Notes: a model not told the origin generated them from the sequence alone. A DNA stretch of 64,000 nucleotides from Pedobacter gandavensis (GCF_014172405.1 NZ_WNXC01000011.1:62001-126000), one strand, 5' to 3'. Shown: positions 1-9,608, numbered from the stretch's first letter. Made by a program: numbers and translations.

Positions 1-1
1 G

Positions 2-775
2 AAGCAAAATTCAAAACCCAATATATTAGTAGTCAATGATGATGGAATCACTGCGCCAGGTATTAAAAACCTGATTGAAGTGATGAGAGAACTGGGTAAT
101 GTGGTGGTAGTTGCACCAGATGGTCCACAATCGGGTATGGGACACGCCATTACCATCGGAAAACCATTGCGTTTTGATCGTGTAGATCTTTATGAAGGCG
201 TAGAAATGTACAAATGTTCAGGAACTCCTGTGGATTGCGTAAAACTGGCGGTAAATAAGATCTTTAAAGGTCAGAAACCTGATTTATGTGTGTCAGGAAT
301 TAACCATGGTTTGAACAATTCTATCAATGTGATCTATTCAGGAACCATGTCTGCTGCGGTAGAAGGGGCGATTGAAGGAATTCCTTCAATTGGATTTTCA
401 CTGGACGACTTCTCAGAAGCTGCTGATTTCAGCCATTGTAAGAAATTTATCAAGGTGATCTCTGAAGAAGTATTGAAAAACGGACTGCCACAGGCAACTT
501 TACTCAATGTCAACTTTCCTAAAGGAGCAGACCTAAAAGGTATAAAGATCTGTCGCCAGGCAAATGCCAAATGGGCGGAAGATTTCGATGAGCGTAAAGA
601 TCCTTACCAACGTCCTTATTACTGGTTAACTGGTGTTTTCCAAAATAACGATAAAGGAGAAGATACAGATGTATGGGCATTAGCACACGGTTTCGTATCT
701 GTTGTTCCCGTGCAATTCGATTTAACGGCGCACCATGCGATCCCGGTATTGAACAGCTGGACATTTGATGTTTAG
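2..775 (+). CDS. surE: 5'/3'-nucleotidase SurE (5' end outside window)
   Basis: SurE is a metal-dependent nucleoside monophosphatase. The frame is open from base 2, so the start lies before the window. The first visible residues include the metal-binding signature VVNDDGITAPG, where the Asp-Asp pair binds the divalent metal. SGTPVDCV, SGINHGLNN and YSGTMSAAVEGA follow; these are the hallmark SurE loops that complete the active site. The visible 257 codons are close to the usual 250-260 residues, so only a few residues are missing. The stop overlaps the start of the next small membrane gene by 8 bases, and lpxB follows that, an arrangement common in Bacteroidota. Product and family are clear; the real start cannot be seen. 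Confidence 0.95.
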   Translation, partial: KQNSKPNILVVNDDGITAPGIKNLIEVMRELGNVVVVAPDGPQSGMGHAITIGKPLRFDRVDLYEGVEMYKCSGTPVDCVKLAVNKIFKGQKPDLCVSGINHGLNNSINVIYSGTMSAAVEGAIEGIPSIGFSLDDFSEAADFSHCKKFIKVISEEVLKNGLPQATLLNVNFPKGADLKGIKICRQANAKWAEDFDERKDPYQRPYYWLTGVFQNNDKGEDTDVWALAHGFVSVVPVQFDLTAHHAIPVLNSWTFDV

Positions 776-1034
776 ACGAGTTAAAGATTCGGTATTTATA
801 GGACTGGGGGTCGGTATACTGGCTCCTGGTATCCTTGGAAGTATTTCCTGGTACCTGATGCATCGTTTTGCCTTTTTGGCCAAGGCAGATTTATTACTCA
901 TCGCCTCCATTGCCGTAAACGCTTTATTACTCCAATACTTCTTTAAAATAAACAAGGAAAATACCGGTAGAGGGATTATTAGTGCTACATTTCTATGGGC
1001 TTTTCTCTTCTTTTTCTATAAAATCAACCAATAA
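768..1034 (+). CDS. small integral membrane protein between surE and lpxB
   Basis: This 88-residue protein has about three hydrophobic segments, roughly residues 9-30, 38-58 and 66-85, separated by short basic stretches (RRVK, KINKENTGR, KINQ). It is probably an inner-membrane protein. I use the ATG at 768, which overlaps the end of surE; a TTG one codon upstream is also in frame. Its stop TAA overlaps the lpxB ATG by one base (TAATG), which implies translational coupling. The gene keeps this position between surE and lpxB in related Bacteroidota, but I know no function. A role linked to envelope lipid synthesis is only suggested by its neighbour. Confidence 0.8.
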   Translation: MFRRVKDSVFIGLGVGILAPGILGSISWYLMHRFAFLAKADLLLIASIAVNALLLQYFFKINKENTGRGIISATFLWAFLFFFYKINQ

Positions 1035-2140
1035 TGAGATACTATTTAGTAGCTGGAGAAGCCTCCGGAGATTTACACGGCGCTAACTTAATGAAGGCGT
1101 TAAAGGAGGAAGATGCAGCTGCAGAATTTCGCTATTATGGGGGTGATAAAATGAAAGCAGAAGGAGGGGAGTTGAAAAAACACTACTCGGAAATGGCTTT
1201 TATGGGTTTTACCGAGGTTTTGATGAACTTAAGAACGATTTTCAGGAACATGAAAGCTTGTAAAGCAGATGTGCTGGCTTATCAACCTGATGTATTGATC
1301 CTGATTGATTTTCCAGGTTTTAACCTGAAGATCGCAGAATTTGCCAAAGCAAATGGGATTAAAGTCGCTTATTACATCTCACCTAAGGTTTGGGCCTGGA
1401 ACCAGAAGCGGGTATTAAAGATTAAAAAGATAGTAGATAAGCTATTTTGTATCTTGCCTTTTGAGGTCGATTTCTACAAAGGCTGGGGTATGGAGGTTGA
1501 TTATGTAGGAAATCCTTTATTGGATGAAATCGCACAATTTAAACCAGACCCGGAGTTTAAAACTAAATACAATCTTCATAAAGACATCATTGCCCTATTG
1601 CCGGGGAGCAGGAAACAGGAAATCGAACGATTACTTCCAGATATGTTAAGTGTCACCTCCGCTTTTCCTGATCAACAGTTTGTAGTAGCTGCTGCGCCTA
1701 GCTTTGAGGCTGCTTACTACCAACAATTTATAAATACTGCAAATGTAACCTTGGTTTTCGGACAGACCTACCAGTTGCTTCATGTGGCCAAAGCGGCAAT
1801 TGTAGCTTCGGGAACGGCAACCCTGGAAACGGCCTTGTTTCATGTGCCACAGGTTGTGGTATACCGGGGAGGAAAAATCTCTGTTGCCATTGCCCGTATG
1901 CTGGTAAAAATCCGCTTTATCTCTCTGGTAAACTTGATTATGGACCGAAAAGTTGTGACTGAACTCATTCAGGAAGACTGTAACACTTCACAAATCACTG
2001 CCGTTGTAAAAGAGCTGCTTCATGGGGAAGTTCGAGCCGCCATGTTAGCCGATTATGCAGAATTATCTGGAAAAATGGGAACCGCAGGTGCTTCAGAACG
2101 AACCGCAAAGTTGATTGTTTCGTACCTAAAAGGCCGTTAA
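1034..2140 (+). CDS. lpxB: lipid-A-disaccharide synthase LpxB
   Basis: LpxB joins UDP-2,3-diacylglucosamine to lipid X to form the lipid A disaccharide, at the inner face of the cytoplasmic membrane. The 368-residue length fits the family. The N-terminus YLVAGEASGDLHGANLM is the LpxB signature. FMGFTEVL, DFPGFNLKIA, YYISPKVWAWNQ, PFEVDFYKGWG, VGNPLLDE and LLPGSRKQEI are also classic LpxB blocks of this GT-B glycosyltransferase, and VASGTATLETALF is the C-terminal sugar-nucleotide binding block. It is the last gene of the surE-membrane protein-lpxB set, with a one-base overlap to the gene before. Its presence indicates a lipid-A-containing outer membrane. Nothing is unusual. Confidence 0.96.
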   Translation: MRYYLVAGEASGDLHGANLMKALKEEDAAAEFRYYGGDKMKAEGGELKKHYSEMAFMGFTEVLMNLRTIFRNMKACKADVLAYQPDVLILIDFPGFNLKIAEFAKANGIKVAYYISPKVWAWNQKRVLKIKKIVDKLFCILPFEVDFYKGWGMEVDYVGNPLLDEIAQFKPDPEFKTKYNLHKDIIALLPGSRKQEIERLLPDMLSVTSAFPDQQFVVAAAPSFEAAYYQQFINTANVTLVFGQTYQLLHVAKAAIVASGTATLETALFHVPQVVVYRGGKISVAIARMLVKIRFISLVNLIMDRKVVTELIQEDCNTSQITAVVKELLHGEVRAAMLADYAELSGKMGTAGASERTAKLIVSYLKGR

Positions 2141-2218
2141 AAGCCATCAAAAGACTGATTTTCATTTAGTTTCACATATTATTTGATATATAGTAAATAT
2201 TCTTTATCATTGATTTAG

Positions 2219-2467
2219 TAAAACGTATTAGTACAATACTGTTGCTTTTAGATAAAACGATCATTAACCAAAATATAACCAAATATGAATGATTCTACTT
2301 TTATTACATACACCGCTGACTATATTTTAAAACGTATTAGCTCAACTTTTTAGCGGGTACCTTATCATTATTTTGATTTAAGCTGTCCTTTTTTGAAAGG
2401 AAACCTGATTTGGCATCGGGCAGGGATTGCTATGCTATTTTTTTTAGAAAATAATAAAACGAATTAC
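2219..2467 (+). repeat. three spaced copies of TAAAACGWATTAS
   Basis: The 13-base word TAAAACGTATTAG occurs exactly at 2219-2231 and 2328-2340. A variant, TAAAACGAATTAC, is at 2455-2467. Spacings are 109 and 127 bases, about 10 and 12 helical turns. They could be binding sites for a regulator of the SusC/SusD operon; this is inference from repetition and place only. Confidence 0.4.
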
Positions 2468-2576
2468 TAAACCCAAAATAAACCATTTACCTCACCTTAA
2501 TTGATCTGTATGAATAAATAAACTAACTAAACCAAAAAGCTAAATCGTTAAAACGACATGTGTCCCTTTTAAAAAC

Positions 2577-2612
2577 ACTCCTTTACCGGAGTTTGCATAC
2601 AGGGAATGCAAA
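2577..2612 (+). promoter_or_regulatory. two adjacent small hairpins before SusC 1
   Basis: ACTCC (2577-2581) pairs with GGAGT (2588-2592). TTTGCAT (2592-2598) pairs with ATGCAAA (2606-2612). They share a base and sit 34 bases before the SusC ATG, so in RNA they could affect translation or transcript stability. No function is known. Confidence 0.3.
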
Positions 2613-2645
2613 ACAACCAATAAACCAACCTAAATATAAATTGTA

Positions 2646-5600
2646 ATGAACATTAAAAACTTAGTTTTTGCAGGGCTTCCTTTGCTCTGTTTAACGGGGA
2701 TGCAAGCGCATGCTACACCAGCAGAGCTGATGATAAAAGCAGCGAAATCCCATTCTACTTTTTTGTTTCCTAATAACTTAAGTCAAAAAATACTAATCAC
2801 TGGAACAGTATTAGATGAAAACTCTAAACCTGTACCTGGCGTAGGTGTTAAGTCTCTGAAAACTAATAAAGGTACAGTCACCGATGCTGCCGGTAAATTC
2901 AGTATTGAAGTAGAAAATGCGACAGAGCAGTTGTCGTTCAGCTATATCGGATATGAAACGCAAACACGTGAAGCTGGATCAGGTAATAGCCCACTGACGA
3001 TCAAATTGAAGCCATCATCAGCCACGGATTTGGATGATGTTGTCGTTATCGGTTATGGTACCAGGAAAAAATCCGACTTAACAGGTGCGGTAGGTTCTGT
3101 AAAAGAAGCGCAATTGAAAGAACGCCCGGCAGCATCGCTTAATCAAGCGCTTGCAGGTCGTATTCCTGGAGTACAAGTGAACTCTAACTCTGGACGTCCC
3201 GGCGGACAAACGAATATTCGTATCCGTGGTTTTAGTTCCATCAAAACCACCAATAACCCATTGTATGTAGTAGATGGTGTGATGCTTCCAGTAAGTTCAC
3301 AAACGCAAAATAGTAATGCAATTGATTATTTGAATCCTGGTGATATTGCTTCCGTAGAGGTATTGAAAGATGCATCTTCTGTCGCGATTTATGGTGCCAG
3401 AGGTGCCAATGGGGTAGTTTTAATCACCACTAAAAAAGGTTCTAATACAGGTAATAGAATTACTTACGATGTAGATTTTAGTGTGCCTACTATTGGCCCA
3501 AAACGCGTAAAAATGCTAAATGCTCAGGAGTTTATTGATGTAGAAAATTTAGCCTACGAAAATGCTAAAATTTATGATCCTGTAGGATGGGCAGCGAATA
3601 ACTATGTAGATCCAAGGATAAAAAGGAAAAGCCTGCCGTTGCTTTTTGATGGTAACGGAAATCCTTTATATGATACAGACTGGTTTAAAGAAGCCACACA
3701 AAATAAGCTTTCACAAAATCATCAGCTTGGATTTACCGGTGGTAATGCGGAGAACAGCTACGGCTTATTCCTGAACTATAGAGATGACAATGGATTGTTG
3801 AAAAACTCTTACCTCAAACGTTATTCCGGAAGGTTTGTAATGGATAGTCAAATGAAAAAATGGCTGAAGATAGGAGGTAGTCTAAACTATACCAATCAAA
3901 CAGAAAATCTGGTGGACATTGGTACTGGTGGACTGAATTCTGTAAGGATGATTACAGAAAGTTTCCCTTTCCTGCCTGTTAAATATCCAAATGGTAGTTG
4001 GGCAGACAATGCAAACTACCCTGGTGCAGAAGGAGGCTCGAATCCGGTGCACATCATGACAGATCGTAAATACCTATTGCAGACACAGAATGTGCTTGGT
4101 AACGCTTATGCAAACGTAAATCTTGCTGAAGGACTGGAGTTCCGTTCTGTATTAGGAGCAAATGTGGTAACCCGCGGCCGTTCTGAATTTAACGGACGTA
4201 GCCTTTATGGTATTTCTTACGATCAGAAAGGTACTGTTGCCTTAGATAATAACAGAGAAACCTATTGGTCATTTGAGAATTATCTGACTTATAACAAACG
4301 ATTCTCTAAAGATCATGCGATCAATGCAATGGCAGGTTTGTCTTGGCAGGAAACAAATATCTTCGGTTTTGGTGCCAGTGGTGAAAACTTCTCTACCGAT
4401 TACTTAGAATACAATAACTTAGGTGCGGCAAGTAAGCCAATTCCAGGAACATCAAGAGCAGAGCGTTTTGCATTTAACTCTTATTTCGGACGTTTAAATT
4501 ATAGCTACAAAGATAAATACTTGTTTACGGCTACTGGTCGTGCAGATGCCTCGTCTAAATTTGGTGAAAACAATAAGTTCTCCTTCTTCCCATCTGCTGC
4601 TGTAGCATGGAAAGTGTCTGAAGAAGATTTTATCAAAGACAGTAAAGTAATCTCTAATTTGAAATTTCGTGCCAGTTATGGGGTAACCGGTAACTCTGAA
4701 ATCCCTAGTTATTTATCATTAGGAGTCTTGGGAACAGGTTATGCTGCCATCATTAACGATACCAGAGTAGGTGGTGTAGGTACAAATCGCCTTGCCAATC
4801 CAGACTTGAAATGGGAAAAGACAGGTCAGTCTGACGTTGGTGTAGAATTAGGCTTATTCGATAACAGAATTAACCTGGAAGCGGATCTTTACTACCGTAA
4901 AACTACAGACATGTTACTAGATGCTCCGGTACCATTAAGTAGTGGCTATAGCTCAATTACAAAAAATGTGGGTAGTATGGAAAACAAGGGACTGGAATTT
5001 GCCATCAATACGGTAAACATCAGCACTCAGGATTTCAGCTGGAATACCAGTTTTAATATTTCTATGAATAGAAATAAAGTCCTTTCATTGGCGACTCCAG
5101 CAGATATTTTTGGTGTTGGAAATCCTGGATTTACCAATGAAACCGGAATCATTCGTGTGGGTCAACCAGTAGGTTCTTTCTGGGGATTAACCAGATTGGG
5201 TACCTGGAGTGAAAGCGAACGTACGGAAGCTGCAAAATATAATTATAGAGCTGGTAAACCAATACTTCCTGGTGATATTAAATACCTGGATGTGAATGGT
5301 GATTACCAAATTAATGACTTAGATCGTGGTATCATCGGTAATGGTAGCCCAAAAGCATGGGGTGCTTTCTCCAATACTTTTAAGTATAAAAACTTTGATT
5401 TAACGGTAGAACTTCAATATTCTGCAGGTAATGATGTATTGAATATGACTAAACACTCTGCTGAAGACCGTGTAGGAATTGCGAATAGTTATGCCAGCGT
5501 ATTAAATGCATGGACTCCTCAAAATCAAAATACGCCTATCGCAGCCATTCGTGATACCAGAGCAGGTTATGTAACCAATGTGGATAGCCACTGGGTAGAA

Positions 5601-5846
5601 GATGGTTCATTTATCCGCGGTAGAAATCTATTATTGGGCTATACTTTCGCAGAAAGTGTGACCAAGAAACTGAAAATAAACAAAATGAGAGTTTATGGTA
5701 GTGTGCAAAACTTCTTCCTGGCTACTAAATTCTCCGGAAATGATCCTGAAGTAACGACTTACTCCAATGCTTTTGCACAGGGACAAACGTTCTTCGATTA
5801 TCCTAAGCCAACTACTTTTATGATTGGCTTAAATGTGAGTTTATAG
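2646..5846 (+). CDS. SusC/RagA-family TonB-dependent outer-membrane transporter (pair 1)
   Basis: This 1066-residue protein is the gated beta-barrel half of a SusCD nutrient importer. Signal peptide at about 1-23 (ending MQAHA), then a carboxypeptidase-regulatory-like beta domain at about 49-122 (GTVLDENSKPVPGVGV). A TonB box DDVVVIGYG follows at about 130-138, then the plug from about 142 (KKSDLTGAVGSV, IRGFSSI, YVVDGVM, SVEVLKDASSVAIYGARGANG), and a barrel closing with the C-terminal MIGLNVSL. About 25 residues between signal peptide and beta domain match nothing I know. SusD starts 32 bases downstream. No glycosidase, peptidase or sensor adjoins the pair, so the substrate is unknown. It may be regulated through the long upstream leader. 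Confidence 0.95.
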   Translation: MNIKNLVFAGLPLLCLTGMQAHATPAELMIKAAKSHSTFLFPNNLSQKILITGTVLDENSKPVPGVGVKSLKTNKGTVTDAAGKFSIEVENATEQLSFSYIGYETQTREAGSGNSPLTIKLKPSSATDLDDVVVIGYGTRKKSDLTGAVGSVKEAQLKERPAASLNQALAGRIPGVQVNSNSGRPGGQTNIRIRGFSSIKTTNNPLYVVDGVMLPVSSQTQNSNAIDYLNPGDIASVEVLKDASSVAIYGARGANGVVLITTKKGSNTGNRITYDVDFSVPTIGPKRVKMLNAQEFIDVENLAYENAKIYDPVGWAANNYVDPRIKRKSLPLLFDGNGNPLYDTDWFKEATQNKLSQNHQLGFTGGNAENSYGLFLNYRDDNGLLKNSYLKRYSGRFVMDSQMKKWLKIGGSLNYTNQTENLVDIGTGGLNSVRMITESFPFLPVKYPNGSWADNANYPGAEGGSNPVHIMTDRKYLLQTQNVLGNAYANVNLAEGLEFRSVLGANVVTRGRSEFNGRSLYGISYDQKGTVALDNNRETYWSFENYLTYNKRFSKDHAINAMAGLSWQETNIFGFGASGENFSTDYLEYNNLGAASKPIPGTSRAERFAFNSYFGRLNYSYKDKYLFTATGRADASSKFGENNKFSFFPSAAVAWKVSEEDFIKDSKVISNLKFRASYGVTGNSEIPSYLSLGVLGTGYAAIINDTRVGGVGTNRLANPDLKWEKTGQSDVGVELGLFDNRINLEADLYYRKTTDMLLDAPVPLSSGYSSITKNVGSMENKGLEFAINTVNISTQDFSWNTSFNISMNRNKVLSLATPADIFGVGNPGFTNETGIIRVGQPVGSFWGLTRLGTWSESERTEAAKYNYRAGKPILPGDIKYLDVNGDYQINDLDRGIIGNGSPKAWGAFSNTFKYKNFDLTVELQYSAGNDVLNMTKHSAEDRVGIANSYASVLNAWTPQNQNTPIAAIRDTRAGYVTNVDSHWVEDGSFIRGRNLLLGYTFAESVTKKLKINKMRVYGSVQNFFLATKFSGNDPEVTTYSNAFAQGQTFFDYPKPTTFMIGLNVSL

Positions 5847-5878
5847 TTCTAACAATTGTCAATACTAATTAAAATAAC

Positions 5879-7414
5879 ATGAAATTAAATATAAAATCCT
5901 CAAGCAAAATACTCCTGATCGCAATGGTGGTGCTTGGAACGGGATGTAAGAAATTCCTGGAAGAAAAAGACCCTTCAAACTTACAACCGGATACCTATTA
6001 TACCATTCCAGAGCATGCCGAAGCCTCTATTGCTGCGGGATATGCACAAACTCGTTTCATCGGAAATGGCGCAGGTATCTTTGCGGCAAACTTCTCTATG
6101 TTGGAATTGGTTACGGGTACTGCAAAAACAGAAACCGGACAAAATTCTGACTTGAATAACCTTGCCGGCTTATCTTTCACTGGAGAGAATCTATTGGTGA
6201 GAAACTGGTGGGCAGGTTTATACAATGTGATTGCACAGACAAATTTAACCATACAAAAGGTCCCTGGAATCAATCCAATGGATGAAACCAGAAAAGCACA
6301 AGTGCTTGGTGAAGCCAGATTTTTACGTGCCTGGGCTTACTTTTATCTGGTGAGATTGTATGGTGATGTACCTTTGATTTTAGTGCCTCAAACGACTGGT
6401 TCTCCTGATTTCTATCCTACAAGAACAGGAACAGAAGCGGTTTATAAGCAAATTGTGGAGGACTTAACCGTTGCCGAAACAGCAGGATTACCTTGGCAAC
6501 AAGCAAGTGGTACCGCAAGTAAAGGTGCCGCGAAGGCGCTATTGGCCAAAGTTTATTTAACGATGGCAGGATTTCCTTTAAATAAAGGTGTTCCTTACTA
6601 TAAACTGGCTGCAGATAAATCATTAGAAGTGATCAAAGACGGTGGTTTCGGCTTGTTCGATACTTATGCAGAGCTTCATAGCCTGACTACAGAAAATAGA
6701 AAAGAACACATGTTTGAAATTCAATACCTGGCTTCTGTAGCAACTAACCCAATGCAACAATTGTTATTGCCTAATTTCAAGGATGTTTCTGCTTATAGCG
6801 ATGAGGTGGGAAGTACTGTGCCAACAGCTAATTTTTACAACTCTTATGAAGCTGGTGATTTGAGAGCAAAAGATAGAGTAGGATTCTTCTATACTTCTTA
6901 CTATACTGGTGGTGATGGTGCATTGAAGCAACTAAATGCTCCATATATATTTAAACACTTTGACGTAGTCGCAAATGGAACCTTAGGGGTGAAAGGGACT
7001 GCTCAAAGTAGCTTAAACTGGCCACAAATTCGATATGCAGAAGTTCTATTGACTTATGCGGAAGCACAAAACCGTGCCGATGGAGCGCCAAATCAAGCGG
7101 CTTATGATGCGATCAATGCCATCAGAGGACGTGCCCTGTTAACGCCTGCTTCTGGTTTAGGTCAGACGCAATTTGAAGAAGCGGTGTGGCGCGAGCGCTG
7201 GCATGAGCTATGCTACGAAGGAATTACCTGGTTTGACATGGTGCGCTTAAGAAAAGTGTACAATGAAACGACCAATGGTTTTGACAATTTCGTAGGACAC
7301 GCTTTCGCAGCAACACCTAATGTGGTCTTGGCTGAAAAACATTTGTTGTTCCCATTGCCAACAGTGGACTTCAAAAACAATCCTAACCTGAGACCTCAGA
7401 ATCCAGGTTATTAA
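5879..7414 (+). CDS. SusD/RagB-family surface lipoprotein (pair 1)
   Basis: SusD-type proteins are the substrate-binding lids that sit on SusC at the cell surface. The N-terminus has a lipoprotein signal with lipobox LGTGC (Cys at about 23), followed by KKFLEEKDPSN, typical of RagB. Family blocks include AEARFLRAWAYFYLVRLYGDVPL, seen in pieces at about 144-165, the TPR-like helical region GAAKALLAKVYLTMAG, and the C-terminal SusD domain (RERWHELCYEGITWFDMVRLRK, read in parts; PLPTVDFKNNPNL). Length of 511 residues is normal. It follows its SusC partner by 32 bases and is followed by a strong terminator, so the operon is probably just these two genes. The ligand cannot be read from sequence. 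Confidence 0.94.
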   Translation: MKLNIKSSSKILLIAMVVLGTGCKKFLEEKDPSNLQPDTYYTIPEHAEASIAAGYAQTRFIGNGAGIFAANFSMLELVTGTAKTETGQNSDLNNLAGLSFTGENLLVRNWWAGLYNVIAQTNLTIQKVPGINPMDETRKAQVLGEARFLRAWAYFYLVRLYGDVPLILVPQTTGSPDFYPTRTGTEAVYKQIVEDLTVAETAGLPWQQASGTASKGAAKALLAKVYLTMAGFPLNKGVPYYKLAADKSLEVIKDGGFGLFDTYAELHSLTTENRKEHMFEIQYLASVATNPMQQLLLPNFKDVSAYSDEVGSTVPTANFYNSYEAGDLRAKDRVGFFYTSYYTGGDGALKQLNAPYIFKHFDVVANGTLGVKGTAQSSLNWPQIRYAEVLLTYAEAQNRADGAPNQAAYDAINAIRGRALLTPASGLGQTQFEEAVWRERWHELCYEGITWFDMVRLRKVYNETTNGFDNFVGHAFAATPNVVLAEKHLLFPLPTVDFKNNPNLRPQNPGY

Positions 7415-7432
7415 TTAAATAATCTCCTAACA

Positions 7433-7469
7433 AAAACAGGGTGCCCTTTATTCAAGGGCACCCTGTTTT
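7433..7469. terminator. strong bidirectional intrinsic terminator
   Basis: A perfect 16-bp stem (7433-7448 with 7454-7469) around a 5-base loop, starting with AAAA and ending with TTTT, lies between the SusD stop and the stop of the facing amidohydrolase gene. It can end transcription from both sides. Confidence 0.9.
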
Positions 7470-7488
7470 ATGATATACTAAAAGTGTT

Positions 7489-8913
7489 TTAGTTCTCGGT
7501 CCTGTTTTTCTTTTCAACAGACTGCAGCATATGGTCCAGTGTACTACGGTCTAACACGGTTCCTTTTGCCACCACAGCGTAGATTTTTTGTGTAGCAGTA
7601 ATGTCGTTTAAAGGGTTTTCATTCAATAAAAGAATATCTGCTTTTTTACCTTTATTAAGACTTCCGTAAGCTGTTTTATGGAAGAATGCAGGTGAATTGA
7701 TTATAGAAGCTTGTAGTGCCTGTAATGGCGTTAATCCATATTTTACCATCAGTTCCAGTTCTTTGTGGAGGCCGATGCCTGGATAGGTATAAGAATTTAA
7801 GTACCCCGCATCTGTTCCAGCCATTATTTTTACCCCGGCTTTTTGTAAAAGAGGTAGGGTTTTTACTGTTTTTTCAAACAATTGATGTCTGAATTCAATC
7901 GCTTCAGCATTGTCTTGTTCTACTCTTTTTACCCGACCAACATAGGTTTGTTGTAAGCCTTTACCAATGTATTTTAGGTAATCATCATTTTTATGGTTGT
8001 CTTGTTCAAAATAGGCAAGGATATAACTCAAGGATAGGGTAGGCGTCAAATACATTCCATGTTTTGCCATATTCTTATAAGTGGCTAAAGCTGCGGTTTC
8101 ATCAAAAGTATCCATCACTTTTTGGTTGAAAGCTTTTCCTTTCAATTTTCCTTCGGCTACTTCTTGTGAAATCTCTTTTTCCTGACTAGAACCGGCTTTT
8201 AAAGCATAACCAAGATGTTCAACTGAGCTTAAGCCAGCTGCAGCAATCTGTTCCATCGTAATGGAACTAGGTATGTGTGCGGATACCTGATACCCTGCTT
8301 TACGTGCCAGAACAATACTTTCTAAAAATAGCGCCGGACTCAAGGTATTGTCTGTGATCTTCACGAAATCTACTTTTATCTTTTTCAAAGAATCTAGCGC
8401 CGCCAGAATTTCTTTAGTGTTTCCAACTTCTATATCGCCAATCCAGCTAGAATTATAACCTTCTAATTTCGGGCCTGAGGTCAGGATGGTTGGTCCTTGA
8501 AGTTTTCCTTTGGCAATCTCTTCTCTCCATTCCAATACACTCGGACTAATGTCTGCGGCCGCATCGCGAATGGTCGTGATGCCATGAGCAAGGTATAAAG
8601 CCAGTAGGTTCTTATTTTCTTCAATCAATTCTTTGCCACCACCAAAGTGCATGTGGTTATCCCAAAGGCCAGGCATTACAAATTTACCTGTGGCATCCAA
8701 AGTTTGTTTAGCGGCATATTTCGAAAGTTGGCTTTCCGGGAATACCGCGGTAATCATTCCATCTTTTATGGCGATTCCCTGGTTAGGGATAAGTTTTCCT
8801 GTTTTGATATCGATGATCGTTGCGGATTTAATTAGTAAATCTGCGGTTATTTTTTGTGCAAAGGTGACCTGGGCTAAAAGTAAACCCATTAAGATCAGTT
8901 GTAGTTTTTTCAT
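7489..8913 (-). CDS. secreted amidohydrolase-family metal-dependent hydrolase
   Basis: This 474-residue protein belongs to the amidohydrolase superfamily (imidazolonepropionase/prolidase-like branch). Signal peptide at 1-19 (LLLAQVTFA), then the N-terminal beta-sandwich and the metal motif PGLWDNHMHF with His87 and His89. Later metal or catalytic elements are VKITDN (Lys), VSAHIPS and VEHLGYA (His), and AGTDAGY (Asp). The C-terminus returns to the beta domain with GSLNKGKKADILLLNENPL. The enzyme should hydrolyse an amide, peptide or cyclic amide in the periplasm; the substrate is not readable. The broken ankyrin lipoprotein gene ends 5 bases upstream on the same strand, so the two probably shared a transcript. 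All key residues seem present. Confidence 0.9.
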   Translation of the reverse strand: MKKLQLILMGLLLAQVTFAQKITADLLIKSATIIDIKTGKLIPNQGIAIKDGMITAVFPESQLSKYAAKQTLDATGKFVMPGLWDNHMHFGGGKELIEENKNLLALYLAHGITTIRDAAADISPSVLEWREEIAKGKLQGPTILTSGPKLEGYNSSWIGDIEVGNTKEILAALDSLKKIKVDFVKITDNTLSPALFLESIVLARKAGYQVSAHIPSSITMEQIAAAGLSSVEHLGYALKAGSSQEKEISQEVAEGKLKGKAFNQKVMDTFDETAALATYKNMAKHGMYLTPTLSLSYILAYFEQDNHKNDDYLKYIGKGLQQTYVGRVKRVEQDNAEAIEFRHQLFEKTVKTLPLLQKAGVKIMAGTDAGYLNSYTYPGIGLHKELELMVKYGLTPLQALQASIINSPAFFHKTAYGSLNKGKKADILLLNENPLNDITATQKIYAVVAKGTVLDRSTLDHMLQSVEKKNRTEN

Positions 8914-8918
8914 AAAGC

Positions 8919-9605
8919 TTATTTTTTAGCAGTTGCTGTTTCCAGAATACTCACGATTTCTTTGAAATTCTTCTTTTTGGCATGTTCTAGCGAATTGACA
9001 CCATCTTTGTCCTTAATGGAGATGTCACATCCGGCATCTACCAGTAATTGTACTATTTTCACTTGTTTTGGACCTCCATCGCCTAAAATAACAGCTTCCA
9101 ATAAAGCAGTTCAGCCCAATCTGTTGATGTGGTTAATGGGATAAGTTTTATCTTTCAGCAACTCTTCCACTACGGCTACATGTCCTTTTTCGCAAGCTGG
9201 AATTAAAGCTGTTCCATTGTATCTATTGAAAACCTGGTAATCTGCACCTGCTTTTAGGCATAGCTTTACAATCTCTAAATATCCTGAAGCCCCTGCATAT
9301 AAAAACGGACTGTTCAACATGCCGTCTTGCGTATTTACGTTGGCACCGGCGGCAATCAATAGTTTGGCCATTGGTACTTGATTAAGGTAGGTTGCAGCCA
9401 TTAATGGTGTTTCTCCTTTTTGGTTTTTTAGTTCCAGATTGGGACTTTTAGCAAGCCAGTGCTCCAATTCTGAAAGGTTCTGTTTGGCAATGATCTGAAA
9501 GATCTCATTTGTAGTATCGGTCATAGTTTTTTCCTGGGAACAGGCAGTTAAGGTGTTTAAGCTGAAAAACAGCAAACACAGCAATAAAATCATGCGGTAT
9601 TTCAT
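8919..9605 (-). pseudogene. ankyrin-repeat lipoprotein interrupted by one in-frame TGA
   Basis: Reading from ATG 9605, a lipoprotein signal (LNTLTAC lipobox) is followed by ankyrin repeats: KGETPLMAATYLNQ, LNSPFLYAGASGYLEIVKL, YNGTALIPACEKGHVAVVEE, then INRLG, a TGA at 9111-9113, and in the same frame TALLEAVILGDGG, VKIVQLLVDAGCD and a C-terminal helix. The sequence around the stop should read GWTALLEA, a standard ankyrin start, so a single G to A change turned TGG (Trp) into TGA. Both halves are otherwise intact, with no frameshift. The upper part could still make 164 residues. The change may be recent, a sequencing error, or a site of readthrough. The upstream TTG at 9611 is less likely as start. 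The gene precedes the amidohydrolase gene by 5 bases. Confidence 0.85.
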
Positions 9606-9608
9606 ACG

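Larger units (their letters stand above)
2141..2645 (+). other. 505-base leader upstream of SusC/SusD pair 1
   Basis: I see no gene here. It is AT-rich and holds three spaced copies of a TAAAACGWATTAS word and, close to the SusC start, two small hairpins (2577-2592 and 2592-2612). No clear TAnnTTTG box stands out. Long leaders are common before SusC genes and may carry regulatory RNA, but that is not shown here. Confidence 0.5.
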
